Origin: Sipunculus nudus
Lineage: Eukaryota; Annelida; Sipuncula; Golfingiida; Sipunculidae
Reading direction: 5' to 3'
DNA length: 64,000 nt
NCBI GenBank assembly: GCA_026874595.1
Contig: CM049306.1
Coordinates: forward strand, 66,160,019-66,224,018
Part shown: piece by piece, positions 11,225-24,959 of the stretch
Numbering within the stretch: the stretch's first letter is position 1
How the letters are laid out: every line of letters starts with the position of its first letter
The notes under the pieces: model-generated
Told to the model about the DNA's origin: nothing
Seen by the model: only the letters and a program-made list of their open reading frames with translations
Database searches by the model: none
Translations under genes and position numbers: made by a program

Positions 11225-12684
11225 ACTAGAATACGGGTAATCGACAAGCGACTACATGTATCCGCCAAAATCAGAGTGGAACGGGTGAAGTGAGGCAAGG
11301 ATTGAGTGGCATGGGGAAACAGAGTGAGGTGTGTTGCATATTAGCATGGATGTCTGCAGCCGAAATGTGTATAAAGGTTGTGCCACCTACCACAAATCCA
11401 GACAGCTGTCCAAGTTGTATACATATGCAAAATTTTAGGCAGAAAAGTCAAACCACTACAAGTATATGAGTGATTTTTATCCCACACCAAACAAAAAAGT
11501 CTTGTGCAAAAATGGTTGGAGGTGGCCCCTCCAGTTTTGTGTATGATGAAGAGCTATGTAAGATCTATACACATGCAAAACTTTGGCCCAATTGGTCAAA
11601 CAGTTCCAAAGATATGATCTTGGAGGTCTAAAGCGTAAACTAGAATGTAGGTGGCGCCACCTGTCATAAAATCAAGAAAGCTGTCCAGGAAGTGTAAACC
11701 TGCAAAATTTTAGGCAGATAAGTCAAACCACTACAGATATATGAGTGATTTTAGCCCACGGCAGACAAACAGATGGATGCTGTGCAAAAATGGTTGCAGG
11801 TGGCCCCTCCAGTTCTGTGTATGATAAAAAGCTATGTGAAATCTATACACATGCAAAATTTTGGCCCAATCAGTCAAACGGTTCCCGAGATAGGAGCTTG
11901 GATGTTTGCAGCGTAAACTATAATGTAGGTGGCGCCACCTGTCATAAAATCAAGAAAGCTGTCCAGGATGTATAAAACTGCAAAATTTTAGGCAGATACA
12001 TCAAACCACTGCTGAGATATGAGTGATATTATCCTACCGCAGACAAACAGACGGACGCTGTGCAAAAATTGGTTGGAGGAGGCGACACCAGTTTTGTGTA
12101 TGATAAAGAGCTATGTGAGATCTATACACATGCAAAATTTTGGCCCAATCAGTCAAACGGTTCCCGAGATATGAACTTTGATGTCTGCAACGTGAACGTT
12201 AATGTAGGTGGTGCCACCTGTCATCAAATCAAGAAAGCTATCCAGGATGTATACACATGCCGAATTTCAGGTCAAAATTATTAGTCAAACCACTGCAGAG
12301 ATATGAGTGATTTTAACCAAAGGCAGATGAACAGATGGACACTGTGCAAACATGGTTGCAGGTGGCGCCACCATTTTTTGTGTATGATATAAAGCTATCC
12401 AAGGGCTACATTTGTACAATTTTTTTTTCCTGATCGGTCAAACGGTTCCCGGGATATGTGAGTTTATGTATGTAAACAGATGCACAAACGGAAGCTGGGC
12501 AGAGAGGAAAGGTCAGAGGTCAAAACAAAATCTGGGCGCAGCAGTTCACATGTAACCTGAACATAATCCCGGGTTTCGTAAAATTCCGCCCAGTGGTTAT
12601 GGAGGAGTTCTCCTGAATCCTATGCCGCGGTGGCGGCATGCAACTGAAAACATAGTATCCGCAAACTCTGTTTTGGTGGATACT
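11225..12684 (+). mobile_element. Complete family B element
   Basis: The left end is ACTAGAATACGGGTAATCG, a small hairpin, then GTATCCGCCAAAA. The right end is CCGCAAACTC...GTTTTGGTGGATACT (the usual form is GTTTTGGCGGATACA). The interior is a tandem array with a period of about 278 bp made of two diverged halves of about 140 bp. Marker phrases are GTAGGTGGCGCC (about 11647 and 11925) and a variant near 12204, with 'gctgtccaggatgtata' and 'gtcaaacggttccc'. No coding content. It inserted into the A1 interior that resumes with 'attactgcataacactt'. Confidence 0.8.
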
Positions 12685-13071
12685 ATTACTGCATAACACT
12701 TGGTAGGGTGGGGGGGGGGGGGGGGAGATCAGGGTGGTGATATGAGATACCTGTGCACCTTTCACAGCTGGGGATCTCCCCCAGTAACTGTAACAAATCA
12801 TAAACCCTGGCATAGCTGACTTCCTGTGACCTGGAGTGGGACCCTGCATCTGGACCAAGCAAATGACTACAATAGAGCTTCAAGATAAAAATCAATAACT
12901 TGACTAATTTTGAAGCTTTTATTTTCACATTTCAGATTTGAACAAATTAAATACTTGTGTTAAAATGCTGTGAAAATTAAATCAATAGTACTTACAGGAA
13001 AAAAATGTGCCATGGTCAAAGTTGGGCAAAATTTAAGGTACTGATTTTCTTTTTATGCTTATAACTTTAAA

Positions 13072-16000
13072 CAAGGGACCTATGGGTCACTGTGCTCAGC
13101 TGACGTTAACCTTGAAGGTAAAAATCTAAAATAATATCTAATGGAGATAAAGTGTAAGAGGAAGAGGTAATAAAGGCCATGGTTGGTTTATATGATTGGT
13201 TTGTATTGATGAGCAAGAAATTGTTGCAAAAAATATTTTGTGACCTGACCATGTGTTTCCTAATGTTGAAACTAAAGCATGTGAGCAGTTTGTGAACAAA
13301 TGATCTGTACTATTACCATGATCATTAGTTGGTTTTTCGATTAACTGTTGACATTTCAGTAGTTTACACATTTGTTCAATTGAATCTATTTTTTTGCATA
13401 ATATATATTTTTAATTATATATGTATTTTTTTTATGAAATGTATACAGCTGAAATATAGCTAATTAACAACATAAAACAGGGCAAACAAAGCCTGATCTC
13501 AAATTCTGCTGAGGCAGGAAAATAATGAACAAATGTTTGTATTAAATCCTGATTTTTTTATCACATCAATTATTTTCTAATTTAAGTTTATATTTCTATA
13601 CATTTCCAATTTAACATATATATCTGAATATAAAAGTTGATTCATAATTCTCAATTGCATCATCATAAATCTCAATCTTGTCAGATAACACCACATCATG
13701 CATACAAATGTTTATTTATTTTTTACCACACAAATATATCTTTTAAATCTGCAAAACAATAAATATCTAAAAATAATACTTGATTTAGATTTCAAAATTT
13801 TTAATTGTGTCTTTATTTATCCAGAATGTGCTTCATATTTTATAATAATTTAAGCATACTGATGGGTTCATTTATATTTGTTAAAATCATTTAAAAGAAA
13901 ATTGATTTCTTTAAAAATGCTACATTACACAACATTGCATTTTCTGGATTACACCTTGAATTATTTTTTCAAGGAAAGTTTTTGCATATCGGAGTGGAAA
14001 CAGCATTACAATTAAGGAGATACAGTGAAAACAATAACAATTACTGCATAACACTTGGTGGGTTGGGTTTGCGTGGGGGGGGGGGGGGGGGATTGGGGTG
14101 GTGATATGAGAATAACTGTACACCTGTCACAGCAGGGTATCTCCCCCAGTGACTGTAACAAATCAGAAACCCTGGCATAGCTGACTTCCAGTGACCTGGA
14201 GTGGGACCCTGCATCTGTAATCAAAGCAAGTGACTACAGAAAACAAGGGACCCATGGGTCACGGCGCTCAGCTGATCGTGATTGGACTATAAATGTTTCT
14301 CCACTGGGATACTATATCGAGTCGATAAAGCTTATGAATATCATGGACATGTTGGGCTATTATAAAGGAATGTAATGTAATACGTGAGTAAATGATAAAT
14401 GAAATAACCTGACTGATGGATTAATAGAGTCATATATAGTGGTTTATGTTTTATTTATTAAAGAGGTGTAGAAAATTGTGATATATTTGAGCAAATATGA
14501 ATGCAATGACAGCAGTAATAAGCAGTAGTAGAATGATGATAAGGCTATTTGTTGAAGGATCTAAAGTGTATGGTAGTCTGCAAGCTTCCAATTTGACAGA
14601 TATGATGTTATGATTAACTATGCCGATGAAGTGATTTATGAATTTGTGACTGTATGACACAATATCTCTTTAGTCTTGACAAGGTACATTATTGTGATGC
14701 CCACTATGTCTACATATTACACAATATTGACATAATTTCTGGCATGTACATAGGTACCTATGGACGAATAGTTATACAAAATATTAAAGTATGAATATAT
14801 CTGATTCATCTTGTTCTTGCTTACTGAGGCTGACTTTGGGATGGGGAAATATTCTATTGTAATGTTTTTCATTTATATAAGAATATGAAAAGCTAAGAGG
14901 AAAGGGGCCCTCCTACTTGGTTATAGTAAAGTTCTAAATATATGATTGCAAACTAATACTCTGACAAGACTGTCATGAAGAAAAACAGTAAAAGTTTTGA
15001 GATACTGTTATGTATGAAAATTTACAGATGGAAAAATTACGGATGAACAGGCAAGTGGACAGAATGGACTAATACCTTCACTTTCAAGGGAATAATGCAT
15101 TTAAGTTTATATATAAGCCTATTTTTTTTTAAGCATATCCACTTTTTCCATTAAGAAGTTTTTATCTGAATCATTTTTTTTATTTACAGGTTTTATAAAT
15201 TTTAAATGAAAAAACCTGAAAATATAAGTTAAAATATTAGAATTGTTGCAAAAGTTGCAATCATTATATATACAGAGTAAAAAACTGAAACTATAAGTTA
15301 AAATATTAGAATTGTTGCAAAAGTTGCAATCATCATATATCCAGAGTGTAGCTCATATTGGGTCATATTATGCATACACATATATTTTATTATTTTTAAA
15401 TCATAAATGTTTAAACTGAATTTAAAAGAAAATAATGCCACAACATGGCATCTACAAGAATATTCCTTGAATCACTATTAAAAAGTTTTGCACATTGAAG
15501 TTTTCAGTACCTGCTTAATTTTATTCACCAAAATAAAATAAAAGATTCAGTAAATTTGATAAAATAAAACATCTTTTCAAATAAAGTATACACACTGTTG
15601 GTTGAATGAGAAACAAACAATATCATTGTGCTAATTACTATCCAAGTTTTAATTAATTACTGAAATTAATAGTCAATTTCACACCTGGTGAAGTTTTTAC
15701 TCCTCTGAAGTAAGGAATTACTTATCTCATGAACATCCACACTTTCATAGCAATACACCATTTTGTGGACACAATTAAATGTACACTTTAATCATTGTAA
15801 CCCTGGTGGTACAATACAAAATCTAAAATGTAGCATAGCCTAGAATAAGAATGAATCACATACAGAAAATCATAACATTCATCTAGTTTATGCACCATCT
15901 GGGGGGGGGGGGGGAGGGAGTGCAGAGCAGAGGGGAAGCCTGCTGGTAGTGGCCAAGCTGACCCAAGGCAAGCTGCCTGGGGTGGGTTACATAATGCAAG

Positions 16001-18180
16001 AGAAGGCTGTACTACTAGGTGGGCTAGATGTAAACAACACTTGACATGGTGTATGAAAACATGAATAAAAGCTATTCTTTCCAATCAATTTCTTTGAAAT
16101 TTCAGATTTTAAAAGATTAAATCCTTATGTATATATGCTGTGAAAATTAAATCAACAGTGCCAAAGTTGGACAAAATTTAAGGTATTGATTTTTTATTTA
16201 TGCTAATAACTTGAAAAATTTGCAAAATTCAGATCTAATTTTGGGTAAACAATTGAATCTTGATTAAATAAAGTTATATTCCTGAAAAAAAGTCAGGTTC
16301 AGCAATTCTCTTGTGAGTAAATATATTTCCTGATTTTTTAACAAATTGCATTATGTTTTGGCCCATAACTTCAAAATAATACCCAATACTAACCTAAGTT
16401 TTGGTATGTTCATAGAAAATGTATAAAAGAATGTGAATCCTAAATACGATGAAAACAGATCAGTGGTTTTGATATTAGGCAGCCCTGAAGTGTAACAATG
16501 GTTTTTATTATGGAAAACAGAGTTTTTTTCCTTAATATCTCGAAGTCCTGAACAAAGTCCTAATGACCCAATTTTCGGTATGGTAGGAGATTTTGGGGAC
16601 ATCTAAAATTATGTCAACAGCCTGGGGAGCATAGAGATGTGCACTGAATGACCTACAGTCATCAAAGTGGACTGCTTGACAATGTAGGGAATACAACAAG
16701 AGCCTCCAAAAAAATTCAATAACTAGCCTAATTTTGCAGCTTTTATTTTCAAATTTCAGATTTTAACAGATTAAATCCTTATGTATACATGGTGTGAAAA
16801 TTAAATCCACAGTACTTACAGGAAAAAAACGTGCCATGGCCAAAGTTGGGCAAAATTTAAGGTACCAATTTTATATTTTTGCCAATATTTAAAAAAATTT
16901 AACAAATTTTGATCAAATTTTTGGTATACAATTAAATTTTGATTAATATAAGTTGTATTACTGGAAAAAAGTCCCTACTTTTAACACTTTTGGTCTTAAG
17001 TGACCAAATATCTTCCTGATTTTTTTACAAAGTCCATTATGTTTGGGCCCATAACTTTTTTAAATTATACAATACTGACTTAATATCTGGCATGTACATA
17101 GGAACTATATAGAGGAATATTTATGGTAAATATGAAGAAAACCAGATGAGTGGTTTTGATTTTAGGCAGTCCTGAAGTGTGAAAATAGATTTTTAATCAA
17201 AAATTGAGGTTTTTCCTTAATATATCAGGGGAACGAAGTCCTATTGACCAAATTTTTGGCATGGTAGGAGATTATGGGGACATCTAACTGTATGCCGAAA
17301 TTCAGATTCGTAGGTCCAACGGTGTCAAAACGTGCCAGTTTTAACGAAGGACATCCAGACGGACGGACGGACAGACGGACGGCACGACAGACGGACGGAC
17401 GACGGACAATGGACCATGACTATAGCTCAGATGACTTATAGTCAGCTGAGCTAAAAAAATCAATAACTAGCTTAATTTTCAAGCTTTTATTTTTAAATTT
17501 CAGATTTAGACAAACTAAATATTGATGTTTACATGCTGTGAAAATTAAATCAATGGTGCTTACAGGAAAAAAACGTGCCATGGTCAAAGTTGGGCAAAAT
17601 TTAAGGTACTGATTTTTTTTTTATGCTTATAACTTAAAAAATTTACAAAATTCTGATCTAATTTTGGGTAAACAATTGAATCTTAATTAAACATAGTTAT
17701 ATACTTGAGAAAATAGAATCTAGTTTCAAAATTTTTCATTTTAAGTGAGTTATTATTTTCCCTGATTTTTTAACAAGGTCCATTATGTTTGTTGGGCCCA
17801 TAACTTAAAGAATTTATACTTTACAGACTTAATTTCTGGCATGTTCATAGGAACTATATAGAGGAATATTTATGGTAAATATAAGGAAAAACAGATGAGT
17901 GGTTTTGATATTAGGCAGTCCTGAAGTGTGAAAATAGGATTTTAATAAAAAATTGAGGTTTTTCTTTAATTTCTCAAAGGAACGAAGTCGCAAAGACCCA
18001 GTTTTCGGCTTGGTAGGAGATCTTGGGGACATCTAACATTATGCTGAATTTTGGATTCCTAGGTCTTACGGTTTCAAAACGTGCCACATCTACGGACGGA
18101 CGGATGGACGGACAGACGGACGGACGACGGACAATGGACCACAACTATAGCTCAGATGACTTATAGTCAGCTGAGCTAAA
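13072..18180 (+). mobile_element. Family A1 element interrupted by an A2 element
   Basis: The left end CAAGGGACCTATGGGTCAC lies at 13072, followed by the A1 body nearly identical to 541-1700. At 'gactacagaaaa' (14243) an A2 element intervenes. A1 text resumes at about 17457 with 'atcaataactagcttaa' exactly where 541-2434 would continue. The right hairpin and GAGCTAAAA end it at about 18180. Confidence 0.8.
14244..17456 (+). mobile_element. Family A element, subtype A2, nested in A1
   Basis: The left end CAAGGGACCCATGGGTCAC is followed by GCTCAGCTGATCGTGATTGG, which defines subtype A2. The body includes a duplicated 'gttgcaaaagttgcaatca' segment (about 15246 and 15314), a G run at 15901-15914 and two core repeats (GACAAAATTTAAGG near 16177, GGCAAAATTTAAGG near 16848, about 671 bp apart). 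An ACGG tract and the right hairpin follow. A second A2 copy lies at 21225-24393. Non-coding. Confidence 0.8.
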
Positions 18181-18830
18181 AATTTACAAAATTCAGATCT
18201 TATTTTGGGTAATCAATTGAATCTTAATTAAACAAAATTATATACTTGGAAAAAAAGTCTTTAGTTCCAAAATTTTTGTGTAAATTTTTTTCTGATTTTT
18301 TGCAAAGTCCATTATGTTGGGGCCAATTACTTAAAGAAATTATATTTAACAGACTTAATTTCTGGCATGTATATAGGAAATATATAGGAGATTACTTCTG
18401 GTATATATTATGAAAAACAGATAAGTGGTTTTGATATTAGGTGGTCCAGAAGTGTGATAATAGGTTTTTAATGGAAATTTGAGGTTTTTCCTAAATATCT
18501 CAAAGGAACTAAGTCATATTGACCCAATTTTCAGTATGGTAGGAGATATTGGGGACATCTAATAGTATGCCGAATTTTGGATTCATGGTTTCCAAACGTG
18601 CCAGTCTCACAGACGGACGGACAATGGACAATGACTATAGCTCAGATGATTACAGTCAGCTGAGCTAAAATCAGATAAGTGGTTTTGATATTTGGCAGTC
18701 CTGAAGTGTGATAATAGGTTTGAAATGGAAATTTGAGGTCATTCCTTAATTTTTCGAAGAACAAAGTCGCAGTGGCCCAGTTTTTGGTTTCGTAGGAGAT
18801 TTTGGGGGCATCTAACAGTACCACATTTAT

Positions 18831-19142
18831 TCTAATTTGGCGACCACTTGAAAATAATTAATTTTTCTCAGAGGTCGAGATAATGGAGGATATTTGAAAA
18901 TTATCTTCCTGCAGAATTTGCGGTGGTTGAGATTTTAGAGGCATGCGGTTGCATAACCTTCCCTAGAGACACCAAGCCGCTCTGACACTCGAGCAAACAT
19001 ATGGATTGAGTGATAATATGGGTGTTTATTAGTTTGTTTTGTCAACTTAACAGTTTTTCCTAAAAACGGGCTTCCAACCGTCACATGAATTATACAGAGT
19101 CCGCAAATGATTAATCAAACTGAGCTCAGTCACTTCACAAAA
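18831..19142. other. Non-coding gap, nothing recognised
   Basis: Text differs from the flanking A sequences. No ORF, RNA or repeat end was recognised. Confidence 0.4.
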
Positions 19143-22100
19143 CAAGGGACCTATGGGTCACGACGCTCAGCTGTTATATATGATAAAAAAAATTATTTAG
19201 AAATGAGGCACATGCTGGTTTTGTGTGGTAATAAATATAAGCTGTATTATGAGTTGTTGTTGTTTAGCTTATGTATGATTTTGATAGTACCTTCAGAGAC
19301 AGGGAAGACAATTGATTTCATTTATTTTATTAACAAATGGAGTACTATTGTCACACAGATTTTGACTTGGCCATATAACTTATAAGCAGAATATATAATA
19401 TAAGGGTTTAACTATTAATTAAAAAAAATTACAAATATTGTCCCAAATATAATTTTTATTAAAAAATAATAAGAGAATCATATGGTTTTTTTTAAATGAA
19501 ATATAACTGAAATGATTATTAAAATAATATTAAAGAATATATTCATGAATGCATTCATGAATACATTTTGAAGTATTTGCACTGGTGTTCATATACTTTC
19601 ATTTTTACCTGAATTCCCATTCTTTATGCAAGAAATTTTATAACGGAGTACATAATCATATTCGTATTTAAATACAATTACAAAGTATTCGCACCATGTC
19701 TGGTATTTATTCAGTTTTCACCAAACAATGATGTTGAGAATCCAGAATATACAAAATTCACACATTTAAATAATGATCATAAGTACCTGGTTTTATTTAT
19801 ATTAAAAAATAACTGTAATAAATTCATTTTGGACTAATTTCACATCAATGTACACACTAGACACAGTAGGAATCTAGATTAATATTATCAACTGCATCTT
19901 TGTCTACCATTAATTTCCATCATATGATCCCTAATGATTAGTATTGAATGATATGATTTACTTCTTTATCATTAATATTGAACTGAAAAATACCATAGGT
20001 GACTGCAAGGTGTTATTTGGAATACGTGACATTCTATCCATCGATACAAGATTCTTATATCATCAGTAACTGCAAGTTTATTTCCTGTTATTATAAACTA
20101 ACAAATTCCTTTTCTATTTTTCTTTAATTGTTAATTAAAAACGAATAAAAATTTATTAATTTATTGTTTATTGTTATGTAGTTGGTTAAAACTACTAGAT
20201 GAGTTGGGTTGGACACCTGGATCAACTGTGGCTGGCCATAAGCTGCCTGGATTCCCCTGTATGCCTCGCCTCAAGCATGCAGAATTTGCTGAAAGTTCAA
20301 CAAGGTCAACATACAGGTGACTCAAGAGGGGCTGGAGAGAGCCAAAGTCTGACTGGTGTTCATATAGACATTAATAAAAGCTACAATTTTTGGCCAATTT
20401 CTTTCAGCTTTCTAAACTTAAAAGCTGAAATCCTTATGTGTGCATGATATGAAAATTATATCAACAGTGCTCACAGGAAACAAACGTGCCATGGTCAAAG
20501 TTGGGCAAAATTTAAGTTACTAATTTTACATTAATACTAATAACTTATAAAATTTGAAAAATTCATAACTAATTTTGGGTATTTAATTGAATCTTGATTA
20601 AATAATGTTACATCCCTGACAAAAAATCTCTGGCTTCAGGTTTCCCCTTGTTAAGGGAGTAAATATATTTCTTGATTTTTTACAAAGTGCATTATGTTTG
20701 GGCCCATAACTTAAAACAATTACGCAATATTGACAACATTCTGGCATGTGCATAGAGAATGAAAAATATGTATATTATTTATGATTACAGTCAGATCAGT
20801 GGTTTTGATATTAGGAAGTCTTCAAGTGTAACAATGGGTTTTTAATGGAAAAATGAAGTTTTTCATTAATATCTTGAAGGTATTAAGTCCTAGTGACCAA
20901 ATTCTTGGCATGGTAGGGGATTTTTGAGACATCTAGCTGTATGCCGAATTTAAGGAACTAAGAGCTGAAGCTGGGGAGCTGAGCTCTTGCAAACTGCATA
21001 ACACTAGCTTGATGTAAACAATGTGTTACATGGTGCTTGAAAACTTGAATAAAATCTACAGTTTTTTATCAACTGGTTTCAAATTTTTAGTGTTAACAGT
21101 TGAAAAGGTAACAAAAACATGCTGTGAAAATTAAATCCACAGTACTTACAGGAAAAAAATGTACCATGGTCAAAGTTGGGCAAAATTTAAGGTACCAATT
21201 TTTTATTTTTATTAATATTTTAAACAAGGGTCCCATGGGTCACGGCGCTCAGCTGATCGTGATTGGACTATAAATGTTTCTCCACTGTGATACTATATCG
21301 AGTCAATAAAGCTTATGAATATCATGTACATGTTGGGCTATTATAAAGGAATTTAATGTAATATGTGAGTAAATGATAAATGAAATTACCTGACTGATGG
21401 ATTAATAGAGTCAAATAAAGTGGTTAATTTTTTATTTATTTATTTAGGGGTTGAAAATTGTGATATATTTGAGCAAATATGAATGCAATGACAGCAGTAA
21501 TAAGCTGTAGTAGAATGATGATAAGGCTATTTGTTGAAGGATCTAAAGTGTATGGTAGTCTGCAAGCGTTCAATTTGACAGATATGATGTTATGATTAAC
21601 TATGCTGATGAAGTGATTTATGAATATGTGACTGTATGACACAATATCTCTTCAGTCTTGACAAGGTACATTATTGTGATGCCCACCATGTCTACATATT
21701 ACACAATATTGACATAATTTCTGGCATGTACATAGGTACCTATGGACGAATAGTTATACAAAATATTAAAGTATGAATATATCTGATTCATCCTGTTCTT
21801 GCTTACTGAGGCTGACTTTGGGATGGGGTTCGGAGAAGGGAAAAGTGAGGGCAGCACGAAGGTGGATGTAGAAATATTCTATTGTAATGTTTTTCATTTA
21901 TATAAGAATATGAAAAGCTAAGAGGAAAGGGGCCCTCCTACTTGGTTATAGTAAAGTTCTAAATATATGATTGCAAACTAATACTCTGACAAGACTGTCA
22001 TGAAGAAAAACAGTAAAAGTTATGAGATACTGTGTTGCATACGAAAATTTACAGATGGACAGGCAAGTGGACAGAATGGACTAATACCTTTATTTCACTT

Positions 22101-24959
22101 TCAAGAGAATAATGCATTTAAGTTTATATATAATCCTATTTTTTTAAGCAGATCCACTTTTTCAATTAAGAAGTTTTTATCTGAATCATTTTTTTATTTA
22201 CAGGTTTATAAATTTTTAATTAAAAAACCTGAAAATATAAGTTTAAATATTAGAATTGTTGCAAAAGTTGCAATCATATATACAGAGTAAAAAACATTGG
22301 GTCATATTATGCATACACATATATTTTATTATTTTTAAATCATAAATGTTTAAACTGATTTTAAAAGAAAATAATGCGACAACATGGCATCTACATGAAT
22401 ATTCCTTGAATCACTATTAAAAAGTTTTGCACATTGGAGTTTTCAGGACATGCTTAATTTTATTCACCAAAATAAAATAAAAGTAAATTTGATAAAATAA
22501 AACATCTTTTCAAATAAAGTATACACACTGTTGGTTGAATGAGGGACAAACAATATCATTATGCTAATTACTATCCAAGTTTTAATTAATTACTGAAATT
22601 AATAGTCAATTTCACACCTGGTGAAGTTTTTACTCTTCTGAAGTAAGAAATTACTTATCTCATGAACATCCACACTTTCACAGCAATTCACCACTTTGTG
22701 GACACAATTAAATGTACACTTTAATCATTGTAACCCTGGTGGTTCAATACAAAATCTAAAATGTAGCATGTCCAAGAATAAAATAAAATACAGAAAGATT
22801 TTAACATTCATCTAGTTTATGCACCATCTGGGGGGGGGGGGGGGGGTATGAGTGCAGGGCAGAGGGGAAGCTTGCTAGTAGTGGCCAAGCTGGGCCAAGG
22901 TAAGCTGCCTGGTGTGGGTTACATAATGCAAGTGAAGGCTGTACTACTAGGTGGGCTAGATGTAAACAACACTTGACATGGTGTATGAAAACATGAATAA
23001 AAGCTATTCATTCCAATCAATTTCTTTTGAAAGTTCAGATTTTAAAAGATTAAATCCTTATGCAGATATGCTGGGAAAATTAAATCAACAGTGCCAAAGT
23101 TGGACAAAATTTAAGGTATTGATTTTTTATTTATGCTAATAACTTGAAAAATTTGCAAAATTCAGATCTAATTTTGGGTAAACAATTGAATCTTGATTAA
23201 ATAAAGTTATATTCCTGAAAAAAGTCTCTAGGTTCAGCAATTCTCATGTGAGTAAATATATTTCCTAATTTTTTAAAAAATTGCATTACATAACTTCAAA
23301 ATAATACCAAATACTGACCTAATTTTTGGTATGTTCATAGAAAATGTATATATGAATGTGAATACTAAATACGATCAAAAACAGATCAGTGGTTTTGATG
23401 TTAGGCAGCCTTGAAGTGTAACAGTGGCTTTTTTTTATGGAAAACAGAGTTTTTTTTCCTTAATATCTCGAAGGTACAAAGTCCTAATGACCCAATTTTC
23501 GGTATGGTAGGAGATTTTGGGGACATCTAAAATTATGTCAACAGCCTGGGGAGCATAGAGATGTGCACTGAATGACCTACAGTCATCAAAGTGGAATGCT
23601 TGACAATGTAAGGGAATACAACAAGAGCCTCCCAAAAAATTCAATAACTAGCCTAATTTTGCAGCTTTTATTTTCAAATTTTAGATTTTAACAGATTAAA
23701 TCCTTATGTATACATTGTGTGAAAATCAAATCCATAGTACTTACAGGAAAAAAACGTGCCATGGCCAAAGTTGGGCAAAATTTAAGGTACCAATTTTATA
23801 TTTTTGCCAATATTTAAAAAAATTTAACAAATTTTGATCTAATTTTTGGTATACAATTAAATTTTGATTAATTAAAGTTGTATTACTGGAAAAAAGTCTG
23901 TACCTTTAACACTTTTGGTCTTAAGTGACCAAATATCTTCCTGGTTTTTTTACAAAGTCCATTATGTTTTGGCCCAGAACTTTTTTAAATTATATAATAC
24001 TGACTTAATATCTGGCATGTACATAGGAACTATATAGAGGAATATTTATGGTAAATATGAAAAAAACCAGATGAGTGGTTTTGATATTAGGCAGTCCTGA
24101 AGTGTGAAAAAAGATTTCTAATAAAAAATTGAGGTTTTTCCTTAATATCTCAAAGGAACAAAGTCCTGTTGACCCAATTTTTAGCTTGGTAGGAGATTAT
24201 GGGGACATCTAACTGTATGCCGAAATTCAGATTCGTAGGTCCAACGGTGTCGAAACGTGCCAGTCTTACGGACGGACATCCAGACGGACAGACAGACGGA
24301 CGGACGGACAGACGGACGGACAGACAGACGGACGGACGACGGACAATGGACCATGACTATAGCTCAGATGACTTATAGTCAGCTGAGCTAAAAATTTAAA
24401 AGATTTTCATCTAATTTTGGGTATACAATTTAATTTTGATTAATTAAAGTTATATTACTGTAAAAAAAAAGGTCCATAGCTTTAACATGTTTTGTGTTAA
24501 GTGATCAAATATCTTTCCTGATTTTTACAAAATGCATTATGTTAGGGTCCATAACTTTTTTAAATTATATAATACAGACATAATTTCTTGAATGTACATA
24601 GGAACTATATAGAGGAATATTTATGGTAAATATGAGGAAAAACAGATGAGTGGTTTTGATATTAGGCAGTCCTGAAGTGTGAAAATAGGTTTTTAATAAA
24701 AAATTGAGGTTTTTCCTTAATAACTCAAAGGAACGAAGTCGAAAAGAACCAGCTTTCGGCTTGGTAGGAGATCTTGGGGACATCTAACATTATGCCGATT
24801 TTGGATTCCTAGGTCTTAGGGTTTCAAAACGTGCCACATCTACGGATGGACGGACGGACGGACAGACGGACGGCAAGACGGACGGACGGACAGACGGACG
24901 GATGACTGACAATGGACCACGACTATAGCTCAGATGACTTATAGTCAGCTGAGCTAAAA
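19143..24959 (+). mobile_element. Family A3 element interrupted by an A2 element
   Basis: The left end at 19143 is CAAGGGACCTATGGGTCAC then GCTCAGCTGTTATATATG. The body parallels 2687-4740. At 'attaatattttaa' (about 21224) an A2 element is inserted. The core resumes at about 24394 with 'atttaaaagattttcatc', matching 4750-4770 of the uninterrupted A3. An ACGG tract at 24842-24905 and the right hairpin end it at 24959. Confidence 0.8.
21225..24393 (+). mobile_element. Family A2 element nested in A3
   Basis: The left end CAAGGGTCCCATGGGTCAC is followed by GCTCAGCTGATCGTGATTGG. The body is nearly collinear with 14244-17456, including a G run at about 22830-22846 and core repeats near 23104 and 23771 (667 bp apart). 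A long ACGG/ACAG tract at 24262-24342 precedes the right hairpin. Relative to the other A2 it has about 45 extra bases near 21830-21870. Confidence 0.8.

Larger units (their letters stand above)
12685..18670 (+). mobile_element. Outer A element carrying two further nested A elements
   Basis: 12685-13071 is A1 interior (G run near 12709, then GGCAAAATTTAAGG near 13026). It is interrupted at 'ataactttaa' by the A1 copy at 13072-18180 and resumes at about 18181 with 'aatttacaaaattcag', the expected continuation of the core repeat. It ends at the hairpin and 'gagctaaaa' at about 18670. Its left part was split by the B element at 11225-12684. 18671-18830 is another piece of A core. 18831-19142 holds nothing I recognise. 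Confidence 0.7.

Noticed and set aside
15788-16084. Minus-strand ORF of 98 codons in an A2 element
   Set aside because: The second A2 copy (near 22700-23000) does not keep the frame, and it includes the poly-G tract as a proline run.
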